Source of the DNA: an uncultured Dehalococcoidia bacterium
GTDB lineage: Bacteria; Chloroflexota; Dehalococcoidia; Lucifugimonadales; JADFKI01
Reading direction: 5' to 3'
NCBI GenBank assembly: GCA_958295865.1
Contig: CATQHF010000005.1
Span: forward strand, 248,001 to 312,000
DNA length: 64,000 bases
In this document: positions 25,919 through 34,902 of the stretch, one piece after another
Position numbering within the stretch: position 1 is the stretch's first letter
Layout of the letters: every line of letters begins with the position of its first letter
Program-made: the position numbers and the translations under genes
Notes under the pieces: generated by a model
Seen by the model: only the letters and a program-made list of their open reading frames with translations
What the model was told of the DNA's origin: nothing
Databases searched by the model: none

Positions 25919-28900
25919 ACAGTTCCTCCGGCCTGGGAAGCGGTTGTGGCATATATTCCGAATTGCTCGGTAGCAGCTCGGGCTTCAATCCTAAGCTCTT
26001 CAACTCGGACAGCAGTAGTTCAAAACTGTCCGGTAGCCCAGGTCTCAGAATTGTTCCTTCACCCAATCCCGTCCTCCCATCAGACATTACCGCCCTCGTC
26101 ATCGCTTCCCTACCCACAACGTCATCCGACTTTACGGTCATCATCTCCTGCAAGACGTGCGCCGCGCTGTACCCCTCTAGCGCCCAGACCTCCATCTCTC
26201 CCAGACGCTGCCCGCCGCCGGCTGACTTGCCGCCCAGAGGCTGCTGGGTGATCATCGAGTAAGTCCCGGTCGAGCGCGAGTGCATCTTGTCCTCAACCAT
26301 GTGTATGAGCTTGAGCATGTACTTGTAGCCAACCGTCACCGGCCTGTCGAAGGGCTCGCCCGTTCTGCCGTCCCGCAACGTCTGCTTGCCCATTACCGGA
26401 GCTGACAGGTTCTCTTCCTTGTCCAGCCTAAGCGCCTCACCCCTCAATCCTTCGTATCCGTCGAAGCGCGTCGGATCCAATCCGTGCTGCCGCATCCACA
26501 GTTCCATGCAGACGCGCCCGGGATATGTTCCGTTGTCCGCCTCATCTCCAAAGAGAAGCTTGTAGTCGTATCCCTGCGCTTCCGTCCAGCCCTTCACGCG
26601 CTCCCAGTCCACCGTGAACACATCGTCTGCGGGCAACCGCTGGGCCGGCAGACCACCGGCTTGCTCCACCAGCCAGGCTTGCGCGAGACACTGCTCGATC
26701 TGTGTCCACGACGCCGAATCGAAGACGGGAGACCTTGCGCGAAAGCCCAGCTTGTGCGCCGCCCAGCCCAGATGCACCTCCATCAGTTGCCCAAGATTCA
26801 TCCTGGACGGCACGCCCAGAGGCGAGAGGATCACATCTATCGGAGTGCCGTCCGGTAGGAACGGCATATCTTGCTGCGGGGCCACGATTGACACGCAGCC
26901 CTTGTTTCCATGCCTGCCCGACATCTTGTCGCCGGCTTGAAGGTCCCGTGTACCGGCAACTTCTACCTCTACTCGCGTGTGGCAGCTCGATGGCAGCATC
27001 CTCGCGGCCTCGCTCCTATCATTCCGCCGAACGGTCTTCACGCTTATGACCCGCCCTTGCTGACCTTTAGGGAGAAGCAGCGAGTTGTCCTGGTAGCGAA
27101 CGTTATCAGCCGTCTCGCCCACGACTTTGAAGAGCAGAGCTTCCTCAGGCGTCCGTTCCCTTCCCTCGTATTCCGCCGGCACCGGCTTGGGCGTTGCCTT
27201 GCCAATGAGAAGCTGCCCCGGTTTCACATAGGCCCCTATGGGCACGACTCCGTCTTCACCAAGCAGTTTTCTGCGCCAGTCCGCGATGTCGGGGACATTC
27301 CGAGTTATCTGCTCCGGTCCTAGCGGAGTGTCCATCGCATCGAGTCGATACCTTTTCAGGATGCGTGACCGGAACTTGCCTTCGCGCACAACACGATCGG
27401 AGACGATTATCGCGTCCTCGTAGTTGTAGCCGCCCCAGCTCATATATGCCACGAGGACGCGCTGCCCAAGCGCAAGTTCACCCTCACTCGCCGCCGGTCC
27501 GTCCGCCATCGGCTGCCAAGCATCTACTCGCTGGAACTTGTTGACGATGGGCTTCTGGCCGATCCAAGTAAAGTTGTTTGAGCGGCCGGCGTTCCGTAAC
27601 TCAAAGCCTTGCACTCCGGCTCCGTCGTCAGGCATTACATCGATGCGTTCGGCGGTGACGGACATCACCGTGCCGTCTGAAGTTGCCCTGACCTGGCTGC
27701 CACCATCGCGAGCTACATCAATCTCCATACCCGTGGCGACCAGAGCCGTCTGCGGATGCAGCAGGGGGACCGCTTGTCGCTGCATGTTGCAGCCCATCAA
27801 GGCGCGGTTCGCGTCATCATGTTCCAGAAACGGAATGAGCGAGGTCGATGCGCTCACAATCTGCCGCGGGTTCAGATCGATGTAGTCTAGGCTCTCCGGC
27901 GGCGTCAGTACCCAGTCTTCACCATGCCTTGCCGCGACTTGTTCTTCAGTGAACTGGTTCAGACGGTCGAGCAGCGCCGCGCATTGAGCGATTGTCAAGC
28001 CGGCTTCCTCGTGGGCATTGAGGTACACGATGTCCTCCGGGTCATAAGACACATACGGACGGACGGTCAGCATCCGTGCGGGCAGCCCCGCGAGCGTTTT
28101 CACCAGTTCCGGAGTCGCAGTCCGGCCCGCCGGTGCGAGAAGTTCCCCTTCATGTGAGATTTCCCGCGTCAGTTCACGCCCCAGAAGATCCGCCTGATGG
28201 CTCGACACTTCCTTCTTCACGCGGCGCACGGGCGTTGTGAGCAACCCGTGTCGATCCACTTGAGCCGCTATTGTCAAGGTGCACAGCAAGCCGATGTTCT
28301 GCCCCTCCGGGGTTTCTATTGGGCATAATTTGCCGTAGTGCGTGTGATGCACATCCCTGGGGTCCACGCCGGCGTTCTGACGGTTCAATCCGCCGGGACC
28401 GAGTGATGTGACGCGCCGCTTGTGCGTCAGTTCCGCAAGCGGATTCGTCTCATCGACCACCTGACAGAGCTTCGAGCCGTTGAAGAAACTATCGAGGCGC
28501 TTTATCAACGGTGTGGTGTTCAGAAGATCGATTGGACGCTTCGGGCGCGCCTCACGCATATCGAGGCGTTCACGCGCCGCTCTGACGACCTCGTAAAGCC
28601 CCGTTTCAAACTGTGCCTGTACCAGCTCGGCGGCAGTCCGCACACGCCTGTTCGCCAGATTGTCTATGTCGTCCGCCTCCGCGCGTCCCTGAGATATTCT
28701 GATGACATGCCCGACTATCCGCACCAGATCGTCGCGTGTCAGCAGCAGGCTTGTTTCGTCAGTTCCGAAGCGCCGGTTGAGCATGTGTCGCCCTGCTTCC
28801 GACAGGCTGTAATGCTGCGGGCTGAAGAAGATGCGCTCGATGCGCCGTTCGGCGCTCTCCCTATTGGGAGGGGCTCCGGGCGCGACCTCGGCATAAACCT

Positions 28901-29621
28901 GAAACAGAGCTTCGTCTCTGCTTCGACAGTCCCCTACGGCTATCGTGTTGCGGATGAAGCGCCTGCTTAGATCGGTGTCCGTGCCGAGGAAGGTGTCCAG
29001 CAGTTCCTCGTCGGTCTCCAGACCGAACAGGCGCAGAATCGTCAACGCGCTCAGACTGCTTCCGCCATTGAGTCTCACGCGCAACTCATCGCGCTCGTTC
29101 GTCTCAAAGCCAATCCATGTGCCGCGAGCCGGGCTTATGCGTCCCCTTCCCAGCCGTCTTCCCGACACCGGCTCGCGGTCGAAGCCGAACCAGACTCCGG
29201 GCGCTCGAACTATCTGGTGTATGATGACTCGCCTGACGCCGTTGACGATAAAGCCGCCTGACGGGTCCATCAGCGGCATTCGGCAGAGCAGAAGGCGCTG
29301 CTCGGCGACCTCTCCGCTATCCGCGTTCGCCAGCGTGGCTCTCGCCATGAGCCGCGAGGCGTATGTCAGGCCATCCGCTACGCATTCTGCCGCGCCGCGC
29401 TCCGGCGGTTCGAGCTGCGGGCGGTCGAGCCTCAATGAATGGCGATAGGCTTCATCCCCACCTATCTCGGCCATGTCGCTCAGGGACTGCGCTATGCCGT
29501 GTTTCAGAAACTCGCGGTACGAGTCCAATCTAAGCGACAGCAGTCCCGGCTGCGCCGTTGGCGCTTTGAGCCTCCCGTACTGGCGCACGGGCAACGCTGA
29601 TATGATTTTGGGCGTCATCAT
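25887..29621 (-). CDS. RNA polymerase beta subunit homologue (stand-alone RpoB)
   Basis: 1244 residues covering the whole beta subunit. Conserved: HTHYGKLCPIETPEGQNIGL, YNYEDAIIVSD, AGDKMSGRHGNKGCVS (both catalytic-centre lysines), LGVPSRMNLGQ, STGTYSMITQQPLGGK and GEMEVWALEGY. In the rifamycin pocket (residues 379-407) D390, H400 and R403 match E. coli D516/H526/R529, but Q510, S512, F514, S522 and S531 are K, C, V, A and T, and I572 is L. No rpoC, rplL or other RNAP gene adjoins; it leads a coupled operon with two lipoproteins. An intact core suggests function, either as an antibiotic-insensitive replacement beta or in an element-specific polymerase with host beta-prime. Confidence 0.95.
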   Translation of the reverse strand: MMTPKIISALPVRQYGRLKAPTAQPGLLSLRLDSYREFLKHGIAQSLSDMAEIGGDEAYRHSLRLDRPQLEPPERGAAECVADGLTYASRLMARATLANADSGEVAEQRLLLCRMPLMDPSGGFIVNGVRRVIIHQIVRAPGVWFGFDREPVSGRRLGRGRISPARGTWIGFETNERDELRVRLNGGSSLSALTILRLFGLETDEELLDTFLGTDTDLSRRFIRNTIAVGDCRSRDEALFQVYAEVAPGAPPNRESAERRIERIFFSPQHYSLSEAGRHMLNRRFGTDETSLLLTRDDLVRIVGHVIRISQGRAEADDIDNLANRRVRTAAELVQAQFETGLYEVVRAARERLDMREARPKRPIDLLNTTPLIKRLDSFFNGSKLCQVVDETNPLAELTHKRRVTSLGPGGLNRQNAGVDPRDVHHTHYGKLCPIETPEGQNIGLLCTLTIAAQVDRHGLLTTPVRRVKKEVSSHQADLLGRELTREISHEGELLAPAGRTATPELVKTLAGLPARMLTVRPYVSYDPEDIVYLNAHEEAGLTIAQCAALLDRLNQFTEEQVAARHGEDWVLTPPESLDYIDLNPRQIVSASTSLIPFLEHDDANRALMGCNMQRQAVPLLHPQTALVATGMEIDVARDGGSQVRATSDGTVMSVTAERIDVMPDDGAGVQGFELRNAGRSNNFTWIGQKPIVNKFQRVDAWQPMADGPAASEGELALGQRVLVAYMSWGGYNYEDAIIVSDRVVREGKFRSRILKRYRLDAMDTPLGPEQITRNVPDIADWRRKLLGEDGVVPIGAYVKPGQLLIGKATPKPVPAEYEGRERTPEEALLFKVVGETADNVRYQDNSLLLPKGQQGRVISVKTVRRNDRSEAARMLPSSCHTRVEVEVAGTRDLQAGDKMSGRHGNKGCVSIVAPQQDMPFLPDGTPIDVILSPLGVPSRMNLGQLMEVHLGWAAHKLGFRARSPVFDSASWTQIEQCLAQAWLVEQAGGLPAQRLPADDVFTVDWERVKGWTEAQGYDYKLLFGDEADNGTYPGRVCMELWMRQHGLDPTRFDGYEGLRGEALRLDKEENLSAPVMGKQTLRDGRTGEPFDRPVTVGYKYMLKLIHMVEDKMHSRSTGTYSMITQQPLGGKSAGGGQRLGEMEVWALEGYSAAHVLQEMMTVKSDDVVGREAMTRAVMSDGRTGLGEGTILRPGLPDSFELLLSELKSLGLKPELLPSNSEYMPQPLPRPEELYDEVATHNGD

Positions 29622-29803
29622 TCAACGATACGAGCGCCCGCGATGAAGCGTCAACGGCTGATGTCGGGTTGTCTGTTCTGATTCTGTGTTATAGTTAGGA
29701 ACAATCGACTAGGGGTGTCCGCGAACCTCAAGACGCTTCGGTCAAATGCGACTGAAAGTGAGTGGAAGTTCAGGCTCGCATCCAGCCAGAATGGTTGACA
29801 AAC

Positions 29804-30550
29804 ATGCCATCAAAAATCGAATGGACAGACGAAACATGGAATCCCGTTACCGGCTGCACCCGTGTATCGCCTGGATGCGATCACTGCTACATGTTTGCTC
29901 TATACCCGCGCCTGAGGGCGATGGGAGTTGAGGGATACGAAACGACTCCAAATGACGTCCGCTTGATGCCAGAACGCTTAAGACTCCCCATGCGTTGGAA
30001 AAAGCTCCGCTATGTCTTTGTCAACAGCATGTCAGACATGTTCCATCCGGACATTCCTCCCGAATTCGTTCTGAAGACATTTTCCGTAATGCGCGAGAGT
30101 TCATCCGAGTACGGTCACATCTTCCAGATCCTTACCAAGAGGCCGGGGCTGGCCGTCAAATGGTGGCAGGAGCATCAGGACGACTTCCCGGATGGTTGGC
30201 CTGACAACATTTGGATAGGCACATCCGTAGAAAGCCAGAAGTATGCGATTAGAGTGAAAGTCTTGGCGCGCCTACCCGCTGCCATACGCTTCGTTTCTGC
30301 CGAGCCGTTGCTTGACCGACTAGATCTAACGCCCTGGCTAACGGATGGAACATTACAGTGGTTGATTGTTGGAGGCGAGAGTGGGCCTGGCGCTCGTCCA
30401 ATGTCGCTGGATTGGGCCCGAGATCTGCGTGACCAAGCCGCTGATGCTGGCGTAGCCTTCTTTCTCAAGCAGCTTGGGGGGAAGAACGGCAAGAGATCAG
30501 GGGCTAATGCCATTTTGGATGGACGCACATGGCAGGAGTATCCAGGCTAG
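29804..30550 (+). CDS. DUF5131 (phage Gp37/Gp68) protein
   Basis: 248 residues from ATG 29804 (MPSKIEWTDETWNPVTGC). Family marks: three-Cys cluster TGCTRVSPGCDHCYM, FVNSMSDMFHPDIP, ILTKRP, IWIGTSVES and GGESGPGARPM. The Cys cluster and TIM-barrel-like pattern recall radical-SAM enzymes. Known to pair with TcmP, which starts 16 bases downstream here. Biochemical activity unknown. Confidence 0.88.
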   Translation: MPSKIEWTDETWNPVTGCTRVSPGCDHCYMFALYPRLRAMGVEGYETTPNDVRLMPERLRLPMRWKKLRYVFVNSMSDMFHPDIPPEFVLKTFSVMRESSSEYGHIFQILTKRPGLAVKWWQEHQDDFPDGWPDNIWIGTSVESQKYAIRVKVLARLPAAIRFVSAEPLLDRLDLTPWLTDGTLQWLIVGGESGPGARPMSLDWARDLRDQAADAGVAFFLKQLGGKNGKRSGANAILDGRTWQEYPG

Positions 30551-30565
30551 TAGATAGGAACGGAA

Positions 30566-31696
30566 ATGCCGCCGAGAACCACAACATGGAAACTGGATAA
30601 TCACACATTAGGCAAGCATCGCGTCCTGAAAAATTACATGGAAGCATGGCTGCCTATCATGAGCATGACTAACGACAGAGTGTTGTTCATTGACGCATTC
30701 GCAGGGCCTGGAGAGTATTCAGGCGGACAAGATGGATCGCCTGTAATAGCATTGCGCGCATTGATGGAACATGCCGCTAAGGATCGAATGGAAGGTGAAA
30801 TAGTCTATCTCTTTATCGAAGATGACCGTAACCGCTATGAACATCTAAAGGGGGTGCTGAATAACATCGCCCCCAATCTGCCAGCGAACTGTAAGCACTG
30901 GGTACTTCGTTCGACCTTCAACGAGACACTTACTCAAGCTCTCGACCGCATTGATGAACAGAAGCAAATGCTCGCGCCTTCTTTCGTAATGATAGATCCC
31001 TTCGGTGTCTCCAATACGCCTATGAGAACTATCCGACGCATTCTCAGCAATCCCAAGTCAGAGGTGTACATTTCATTTATGTACAGGGAAATCAATAGGT
31101 TCAAAGCAAACCCAAAGTTCGAACCTCATCTGGATGAACTTTTTGGCTGTTCAAACTGGCGACAGGGTATAGCAATTGCTGACACCGAAGAACGAAAGCA
31201 TTTCTATTACGATCTTTACGGATCGCAACTCAAAGACGCAGGAGCGAAGTATGTCCTCCATTTCGAACTCTACGAGAACAGAGAGCTCGTGTATGCAATC
31301 TTCTTTGGCACGCAGAGCTTGGACGGCTGCAACAAGATGAAACAGGCAATGTGGAAAGAGGCTCCGCTTGGCGATTTCCTCTTCCGGGGCAATCAGGCAG
31401 ACCAAATGACACTAGGCGACGGGCTATTGGACACCCACAGACTTGAATTGGACTTGCTAAAGGAATTTGGCAGTTCTGAATGGGTAGCGATAGAAGAAGT
31501 CACCAGTTTTGTAAAATCGGACAGAACGGCATTTCACACTGGACACCTCAAGAACAAGACACTGGCTCCGATGGAAGACAAAGGTTCACTTGAAGTGAAG
31601 CCTGAAAGTCGCAATAAAAAGGGCACATATCCCGATGGTACAATCCTTCGCTTTATGAGTTCATCAGAAAATTACAGCCAAGGCTCTCTCTTCTGA
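30566..31696 (+). CDS. tcmP: Three-Cys-motif partner protein TcmP
   Basis: 376 residues. TcmP features: WKLDNHTLGKHRVLKNYMEAW at the start, FIDAFAGPGEY (Rossmann methyltransferase-like GxG), EDDRNRYEHL, and FVMIDPFGVS. Encoded next to its usual partner of the Gp37/Gp68 (three-Cys) family. The pair is common in mobile islands; function unknown, with nucleic-acid or tRNA modification a guess. Confidence 0.85.
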   Translation: MPPRTTTWKLDNHTLGKHRVLKNYMEAWLPIMSMTNDRVLFIDAFAGPGEYSGGQDGSPVIALRALMEHAAKDRMEGEIVYLFIEDDRNRYEHLKGVLNNIAPNLPANCKHWVLRSTFNETLTQALDRIDEQKQMLAPSFVMIDPFGVSNTPMRTIRRILSNPKSEVYISFMYREINRFKANPKFEPHLDELFGCSNWRQGIAIADTEERKHFYYDLYGSQLKDAGAKYVLHFELYENRELVYAIFFGTQSLDGCNKMKQAMWKEAPLGDFLFRGNQADQMTLGDGLLDTHRLELDLLKEFGSSEWVAIEEVTSFVKSDRTAFHTGHLKNKTLAPMEDKGSLEVKPESRNKKGTYPDGTILRFMSSSENYSQGSLF

Positions 31697-31741
31697 TCCG
31701 TTCAATCAGTTTCGTGTGGCTGCTACTATACTCTATGCGAG

Positions 31742-32128
31742 TTATCTCGAATTCCATAGTTCGTCTATCGTCTCGTTGATAGTCTTCCACTTCCATCGAA
31801 TCAGTTTATCAACGCTAGGAACGCCATTGTAGGTTCTCTTTCGAGGCACGACTTGAAATACGGGTTTTCTTAGCTGCCGGGCGATGTCGACTTCGATCTT
31901 GACCCCAGGAGCGTTGTGAGTGTCCTGGCCCACCAGCACGATGACAATATCGCACTGGCGAATGGCGGATCTTGCCTTGGCCTTCCACTCCTGGGTCGGA
32001 TAAGCCTCGTTTAGAGAGCAGTTTGAAACTCGGTGCGGTGAATGCCCTTTGGCTTGCTCGAAAAAATTGTTCTTGAGATCGTTATCCTTATCGAACTCAA
32101 AACTCACGAATATCTTCAATCTGGGCAT
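31742..32128 (-). CDS. TIR-like (DUF1863/ThsB-type) domain protein
   Basis: 128 residues forming a single domain: KIFVSFEFDKDNDLKN, then the helix AIRQCDIVIVLVGQDTHNAP, then VDIARQLRKPVFQVVPRKR. This is the MTH538/ThsB-like TIR fold used in Thoeris defence to make NAD-derived signals. No ThsA effector is adjacent; downstream lies tcmP (convergent), upstream the CRISPR array. Confidence 0.78.
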   Translation of the reverse strand: MPRLKIFVSFEFDKDNDLKNNFFEQAKGHSPHRVSNCSLNEAYPTQEWKAKARSAIRQCDIVIVLVGQDTHNAPGVKIEVDIARQLRKPVFQVVPRKRTYNGVPSVDKLIRWKWKTINETIDELWNSR

Positions 32129-32420
32129 GGCTTCTACACCTCAGTGTCTTTAGGAACAAGAGCCGCTTGTGTCCGCAGCTTACTGACAAGTATATCAAAT
32201 GAAGGGGCTAAGAATCATAAAATGTTCCTCTCTTAATCGCATAATCTGGTCTCATCGACAGCTATGCATGGCAGCAATAAACTAATGGTAATATCAGCAC
32301 ACTGGACAATTAAACGCCGTCATCCTAGAACTGCCGAGTCGAGGTAGATAGACTTATCGCAGAGAGGAACGGAGATGATATGGTTAACCAAGATAAACGA
32401 AAGAAAGGCTTGCGCCAGTC

Positions 32421-32753
32421 GGTCTATCCCTGCGTGTGCGGGGGAACCTATTTCAGCCAAGACAGCTTTGGCGAGGCCGCAGGACTATCCCCGCATGTGC
32501 GGGGGAACCCTGATACTGCTGCACCCTCGCCAGTGCATGGACGGACTATCCCCGCATGTGCGGGGGAACCCGTTGAGAAGCCACGTCCTCGTCGTAGAAA
32601 TGCGGACTATCCCCGCATGTGCGGGGGAACCTCTGTCGATTAGACTAATCCAACCGCCATTGTGGGACTATCCCCGCATGTGCGGGGGAACCTAGAGGCT
32701 AGGGGGCTACGATGCAAGACCATGAGGACTATCCCCGCATGTGCGGGGGAACC
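32421..32753 (+). CRISPR. CRISPR array, six repeats, type I-E-like, no cas genes
   Basis: Repeats of 28 bases start at 32421, 32482, 32543, 32604, 32665 and 32726, exactly 61 apart, leaving five 33-base spacers. Repeats 2-6 are identical: GGACTAT, stem CCCCGC, loop ATGT, stem GCGGGG, tail GAACC. Repeat 1 differs at positions 3, 11 and 14. The palindrome and GGAACC-like tail indicate plus-strand crRNA of type I-E. No cas gene occurs in the window, so interference would need a host system in trans. With plus transcription, the degenerate repeat is at the leader side, which is unusual. Confidence 0.97.
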
Positions 32754-32891
32754 TTATAGACACTTTGATTTACCTAGGCAATAGTTTATCTGCGGGTCAT
32801 AGGGGATGCGCCCCGCGTTCACTACGGCGCTCCCATACAATGGCGCAGGTCAGGGCAGACCATGAAATTCACCTTGCATCGCGTTGCCCTG

Positions 32892-33197
32892 CTACGCCCT
32901 GCCATTGCGGGCACTTTCCGTCAGCGTCTTGCTTGCGACGAAAGCAACGCGGTGTCCTGCCGGCAGTTCAATTATTTCGCCCGCATTCGCGCCTGCGATA
33001 GCCCTCACCTTGCGCGCCGGAGTTTCTCTTACCTCGAATGTGCCGAAGCCTCTAAGCGTTACCCGGTCATTCTCGCGCAGCGCCTCTCCGATGTTGTCCA
33101 AGACCGCGCTCACGGCCGTCGCAGCCTCTGTCTTTGAGCATTCGAGACTCTCTGCTACCAGTTCTATCAACTGTCCCTTATAAATTATGCCAGCCAA
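32892..33197 (-). CDS. HU-family DNA-binding protein
   Basis: 101 residues from TTG 33197, chosen because AGGAG lies seven bases upstream and it removes a non-homologous leader. HU fold: KGQLIELVAES, AVLDNIGEALRENDRVTLRG, FGTFEVRETPARKVR (beta arm around the Pro, here AGANAGE) and IIELPAGHRVAFVASK. A nucleoid-type DNA-bending protein, common on large elements as an architectural factor. First gene met when entering the long minus-strand block. Confidence 0.88.
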   Translation of the reverse strand: MAGIIYKGQLIELVAESLECSKTEAATAVSAVLDNIGEALRENDRVTLRGFGTFEVRETPARKVRAIAGANAGEIIELPAGHRVAFVASKTLTESARNGRA

Positions 33198-33426
33198 GCT
33201 GTATCTCCTGTGTAAGTTGTGCATAGAATCCTAATCCGACGGGAATTCGTCCGGCGGAGCATTGCCGTGAGATATACCAGCGCCCAGCAAGTCCCTAAAC
33301 GCAAAAAAGACTGCTTTTCGTAGAAAATGCTCATAATTCTACGCCTCATTGACTTCCCTATCTCAATCTTAACCCAACACAGCCCCCTACAACGCAAAAA
33401 AGCCCGTTTTTCTTGTGAAATCCAAA

Positions 33427-33460
33427 GAACCCTCGAACGCCAAGAAGCGCCCGAGGGTTC
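33427..33460 (-). terminator. Terminator after the radical SAM gene
   Basis: GAACCCTCG / CGAGGGTTC, 9-bp stem, followed on the minus strand by TTTGGATTT. Between the radical-SAM and HU genes. The surrounding 33225-33499 has no convincing gene. Confidence 0.6.
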
Positions 33461-33499
33461 AATGTGCAACCCCTCAATCCACCTGCCCCGCGAATCGCA

Positions 33500-34420
33500 T
33501 CAGAAAGGAGGAGCGAAGCCCTCCCGTCCTTCTCCTAAGCCGGGAAGCCGTCCCATAAGTTCCGCCCTGACAGCGTTGTAATGAAGCATGTGCTGCCGCA
33601 CCACATCTTGAGCGCCACATCCCAAGCGTTCCGCCATCATCTGCAGCGCCGCCTGCCGCGTACCTGCCACGAACTGCGCGCTGCCGACATGGAATGGCTG
33701 CGTGATGAACCGCTTCACGCCGGTGGTGAGTAGTGCATCCGCGAATGCGGCTGCGTTCCTTACGAGAAGCAGAGGTGTCATCGTGATGCAGCTCTGAATG
33801 CCTGCCTTCTGTACTTCGGCGACCGCGTTAAGCCTGACCGTGTTCGAGGGGCATCCCGGCTCAAATGCCCGGCGCAGTTCCTCGTCGTCGGTTGTGACGG
33901 TCATATTCACCTGCACCTTGCCGCCGCACTCCACCAGCGCGTGGAACAGATCTATGTCTCGCGTGACGTCCGGGCTGCGCGTCTGCACAACCATCTTGGG
34001 CTTGTGCCGTTCCACCAGCGCCTCAAGGATGCCTCGGGTCAGCCGAGCTCGGCGCTCGATGCTCTGATACGGGTCGGTGACGCTACTCATATAGATACGC
34101 TTGCCGTCCAGCGATCCCGCAGGAATCTTCCCGATTAGCCCCACCGCATTCTCCTTCACATCCACCCATTGCCCCCAGCTGTCCTCCGCGTCATTCCTTC
34201 CGGAGAAGCGCACGGCGTAACAGTAGGTGCAGCCGAAAGAGCATCCTGCGAATGGATTCAGAGTGAAGTCGTAGCTACTAAGAAAGCCGGTGGCGCGGTT
34301 CAGAATTGACCTTGCCTGCGTGTACTCAACGGCCGTCTTGCCAATGCGCTCCGGACGAGCCGCCAAGTCGTGCTCGACCGCCGGCATCATTCCCAATTGC
34401 ATCTGTTTGCTGTCGTTCAT
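33500..34420 (-). CDS. Radical SAM protein, spore-photoproduct-lyase-like
   Basis: 306 residues from ATG 34420, downstream of a hairpin that overlaps the longer frame. NPFAGCSFGCTYCYA gives the CxxxCxxC iron-sulphur site; SSVTDPYQSIER and VVQTRSP are typical of the SplB/Rv2578c-like group. Often annotated as DNA-repair photolyase, but many members have no demonstrated substrate. Fits the repair content of the block without proving a role. Confidence 0.87.
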   Translation of the reverse strand: MNDSKQMQLGMMPAVEHDLAARPERIGKTAVEYTQARSILNRATGFLSSYDFTLNPFAGCSFGCTYCYAVRFSGRNDAEDSWGQWVDVKENAVGLIGKIPAGSLDGKRIYMSSVTDPYQSIERRARLTRGILEALVERHKPKMVVQTRSPDVTRDIDLFHALVECGGKVQVNMTVTTDDEELRRAFEPGCPSNTVRLNAVAEVQKAGIQSCITMTPLLLVRNAAAFADALLTTGVKRFITQPFHVGSAQFVAGTRQAALQMMAERLGCGAQDVVRQHMLHYNAVRAELMGRLPGLGEGREGFAPPF

Positions 34421-34452
34421 ATTTGCCTCGCTCGCAACTCTTAAAACAAGAA

Positions 34453-34480
34453 ACCCGGGCGACGCCATCATCACCCGGGT
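34453..34480 (-). terminator. Leader hairpin H1 (before radical SAM)
   Basis: ACCCGGG / CCCGGGT with loop of 14 and minus-strand tail TTTCTTGTTTT; 33 bases before the start codon at 34420. Confidence 0.65.
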
Positions 34481-34524
34481 CATCAAACGCCTGAAAGCGC
34501 TTTGTCATTCACGAGAGATCCCAA

Positions 34525-34713
34525 TTATGAGCTTTCAGTGTTGTCCTCGCATTCAATATCCGCCGCTTCCCTTGCTTCCGCCTCAGCGATCAGCCTGTCC
34601 AGTCCCTCTTTGAGAGCATTCAATTCCGAGGCATCACCACTCTGAATCACCTCGACAATGCGTTCACCGACGCGCCTAGGCGTCTTGTCATCTCTGCCTG
34701 TCTTGTCGCTCAT
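34525..34713 (-). CDS. Small acidic protein
   Basis: 62 residues, ATG behind GAAGGA. Predicted helical (VGERIVEVIQSG, ALKEGLDRLIAEAEAREA). No family recognised. Starts inside the end of the preceding 43-residue frame. Confidence 0.6.
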   Translation of the reverse strand: MSDKTGRDDKTPRRVGERIVEVIQSGDASELNALKEGLDRLIAEAEAREAADIECEDNTESS

Positions 34714-34819
34714 CTTCCTTCACCGTCCTCTCGGTCGTATAGCGCTGCGGATTGAGACAGTATTGCCAGTCGCCTGTCCTAACCACAGCGCCGTGTACGC
34801 GCTGCTTGCCGTGAAGCAT
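34688..34819 (-). CDS. Possible 43-residue protein
   Basis: ATG at 34819 begins MLHGKQRVHGAVVRTGDWQY, then a Cys and a basic tail. Overlaps the next gene by 26 bases. Weak SD; kept because it fills the space between two supported genes in the same direction. Confidence 0.4.
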   Translation of the reverse strand: MLHGKQRVHGAVVRTGDWQYCLNPQRYTTERTVKEDERQDRQR

Positions 34820-34826
34820 CTTATAG

Positions 34827-34898
34827 CTAGTGCCTGACCAGATCTTCGTACTTCGCCTTCTCCTCGGATGTGCGCTTGAGCCTCTTGTTCTCCACCAT
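34827..34898 (-). CDS. Possible 23-residue basic peptide
   Basis: ATG 34898 with AGGAAGG eight bases upstream, encoding MVENKRLKRTSEEKAKYEDL and three more residues. The strong SD is the only support. Confidence 0.35.
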   Translation of the reverse strand: MVENKRLKRTSEEKAKYEDLVRH

Positions 34899-34902
34899 TT
34901 TA

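Noticed and set aside
25887-29621. Ordinary chromosomal rpoB
   Set aside because: No rpoC, rplJL or secE/nusG neighbours, diverged N-terminus and coupling with lipoprotein genes; kept as a paralogue, though only genome context can settle it.
32375-32695. Open frames across the CRISPR array (repeated IPACAGEP / YPRMCGGT peptides)
   Set aside because: Frame openness follows from the 61-base repeat period, not from coding.
32754-32891. Possible CRISPR leader on the right side
   Set aside because: No AT-rich leader consensus or integration-factor site could be recognised; repeat orientation favours left-to-right transcription, so left undecided.
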